From positions 248,001-312,000 of the forward strand of contig NZ_JARPUS010000001.1 of the NCBI RefSeq assembly GCF_029537485.1: DNA of 64,000 bases, given 5' to 3'. The notes beneath the pieces are model-generated. The model saw only the letters and a list, made by a program, of their open reading frames with translations, was not told where the DNA came from and did not search any database. Positions 63,652-64,000 of this stretch are shown one piece after another. Position numbers and translations under genes: made by a program. Within the stretch, counting starts at the first letter, position 1; the number at the start of each line of letters is the position of its first letter. This DNA comes from Pseudomonas sp. GOM6. Its GTDB lineage: Bacteria; Pseudomonadota; Gammaproteobacteria; Pseudomonadales; Pseudomonadaceae.

Positions 63652-63684
63652 ATGAGCCATGCCTCCATCTGGCTGGTGGCTCAT
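63652..63684 (-). other. hairpin downstream of the ProQ/FinO-type gene
   Basis: ATGAGCCA (63652-63659) and TGGCTCAT (63677-63684) are perfect 8-base inverted words 19 bases after the leftward gene's stop. No T-run follows on the minus strand, so termination is uncertain. Confidence 0.4.
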
Positions 63685-63702
63685 TGCTCGGTCGTGGCGA
63701 CG

Positions 63703-64000
63703 TTAATCTGCCGGCTGTTCAGCTGCTTCAGTTGCGGTTTCGGCAGGCGCTTTCTTTTTGGCTTCGGCGCGTCGTGCTTGCGCACGTTGACGTTTGGCCT
63801 GCTGCTTGGCATGCAATGCCTGTGCGGCCGTCACCGTCCCGGCTGTTTGGCCGTTCAGGTCCAGTCGCGGCGCATTTTCGGTCATGCTTGACCAGTAACG
63901 GCTGCCCCGGCACCAGGTTGCAAGGCCCTGCTTGAGTTGTTCGCGAGTGATGCCGAGCAGCTCCAAGTGTTGCTCGGCATCCTGAAGGATGCCTTCCTTA
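63703..64000 (-). CDS. ProQ/FinO family RNA chaperone, C-terminal part (cut by window edge)
   Basis: The reading frame is open to the end of the window, giving about 98 residues of the C-terminal part: KEGILQDAEQHLELLGITRE, then LKQGLATWCRGSRYWSSM and the family signature APRLDLNGQTAGTVTAAQALHA, ending in a lysine/arginine/alanine-rich tail (KRQRAQARRAEAKKKAPAE). These are the last helices of a ProQ/FinO domain followed by a short basic extension. Such proteins bind structured RNA and affect sRNA-mRNA pairing. The apparent TTG start at 63966 is an artefact of the window edge; the true start lies beyond 64000. Confidence 0.88.
   Translation of the reverse strand, partial: KEGILQDAEQHLELLGITREQLKQGLATWCRGSRYWSSMTENAPRLDLNGQTAGTVTAAQALHAKQQAKRQRAQARRAEAKKKAPAETATEAAEQPAD

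Noticed and set aside
63582-63935. A 117-codon plus-strand frame opposite the ProQ/FinO gene
   Set aside because: Shadow of the real leftward gene, with no ribosome site.

Overview
The window reads as a chromosomal segment of a high-GC gammaproteobacterium, almost certainly a Pseudomonas or a close relative. The gene content and order match, from memory, the Pseudomonas aeruginosa stretch running cyaA ... argH-fimS-algR-hemC-hemD-hemX-hemY-dsbB-algQ-algP ... hemB-ppk-ppx-trxA-rho-ubiD ... zapA-ssrS-fau ... pepP-ubiH-ubiI ... gcvT-gcvH-gcvP. The species is not fixed by the sequence. The REP-like palindromes of the GTAGGTTGGGTTGAG and GTGGGAGCGGCT types fit the wider Pseudomonas group. I saw no tRNA, rRNA, insertion sequence, prophage or CRISPR array.

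Layout. 1-5.8 kb: class I adenylate cyclase (cyaA) and small accessory genes, including an orphan periplasmic solute-binding protein, a glutathione S-transferase and a GNAT acetyltransferase. 5.8-16.4 kb: argH, divergent from a long rightward block carrying the AlgZ/AlgR two-component system, the hemC-hemD-hemX-hemY haem block, dsbB, the Rsd-like algQ and the lysine/alanine/proline repeat protein AlgP. 16.4-24.4 kb: ABC-F ATPase, LysE exporter, a cytochrome c-FTR1 iron permease coupled to a YaiI-like protein, a hotdog thioesterase, ElbB and a sterol-desaturase family membrane protein. 24.4-35 kb: hemB-ppk facing ppx, then trxA, rho, ubiD with an overlapping 2Fe-2S flavin reductase, and a quinone reductase. 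35-42.3 kb: FliL-like secreted protein, a three-gene YhiI-RbbA-YhhJ exporter and a CHASE-PAS-GGDEF diguanylate cyclase. 42.3-49.5 kb: EVE protein, a 42-residue membrane microprotein, the zapA-6S RNA-fau unit, and the UPF0149-pepP-ubiH-hotdog-ubiI operon for ubiquinone hydroxylation. 49.5-57 kb: ferric iron binding protein and permease without an ATPase, then the glycine cleavage genes gcvT, gcvH, gcvP. 57-64 kb is the most accessory-looking part: REP elements, a DUF2388 protein, a PotE-like antiporter coupled to a periplasmic binding protein, an AT-rich upstream segment leading to an SdsA-type alkylsulfatase coupled to a small exported protein, and the C-terminal part of a ProQ/FinO-family protein.

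Most of the window is conserved core genome. The parts I consider most worth following are the alkylsulfatase plus its single-cysteine exported partner, the antiporter plus binding-protein pair, the 42-residue membrane protein, and several leader structures: an SD-masking hairpin before the iron-binding gene, an SD-less pyrimidine-rich rho leader, and tandem palindromes over the gcvT promoter.
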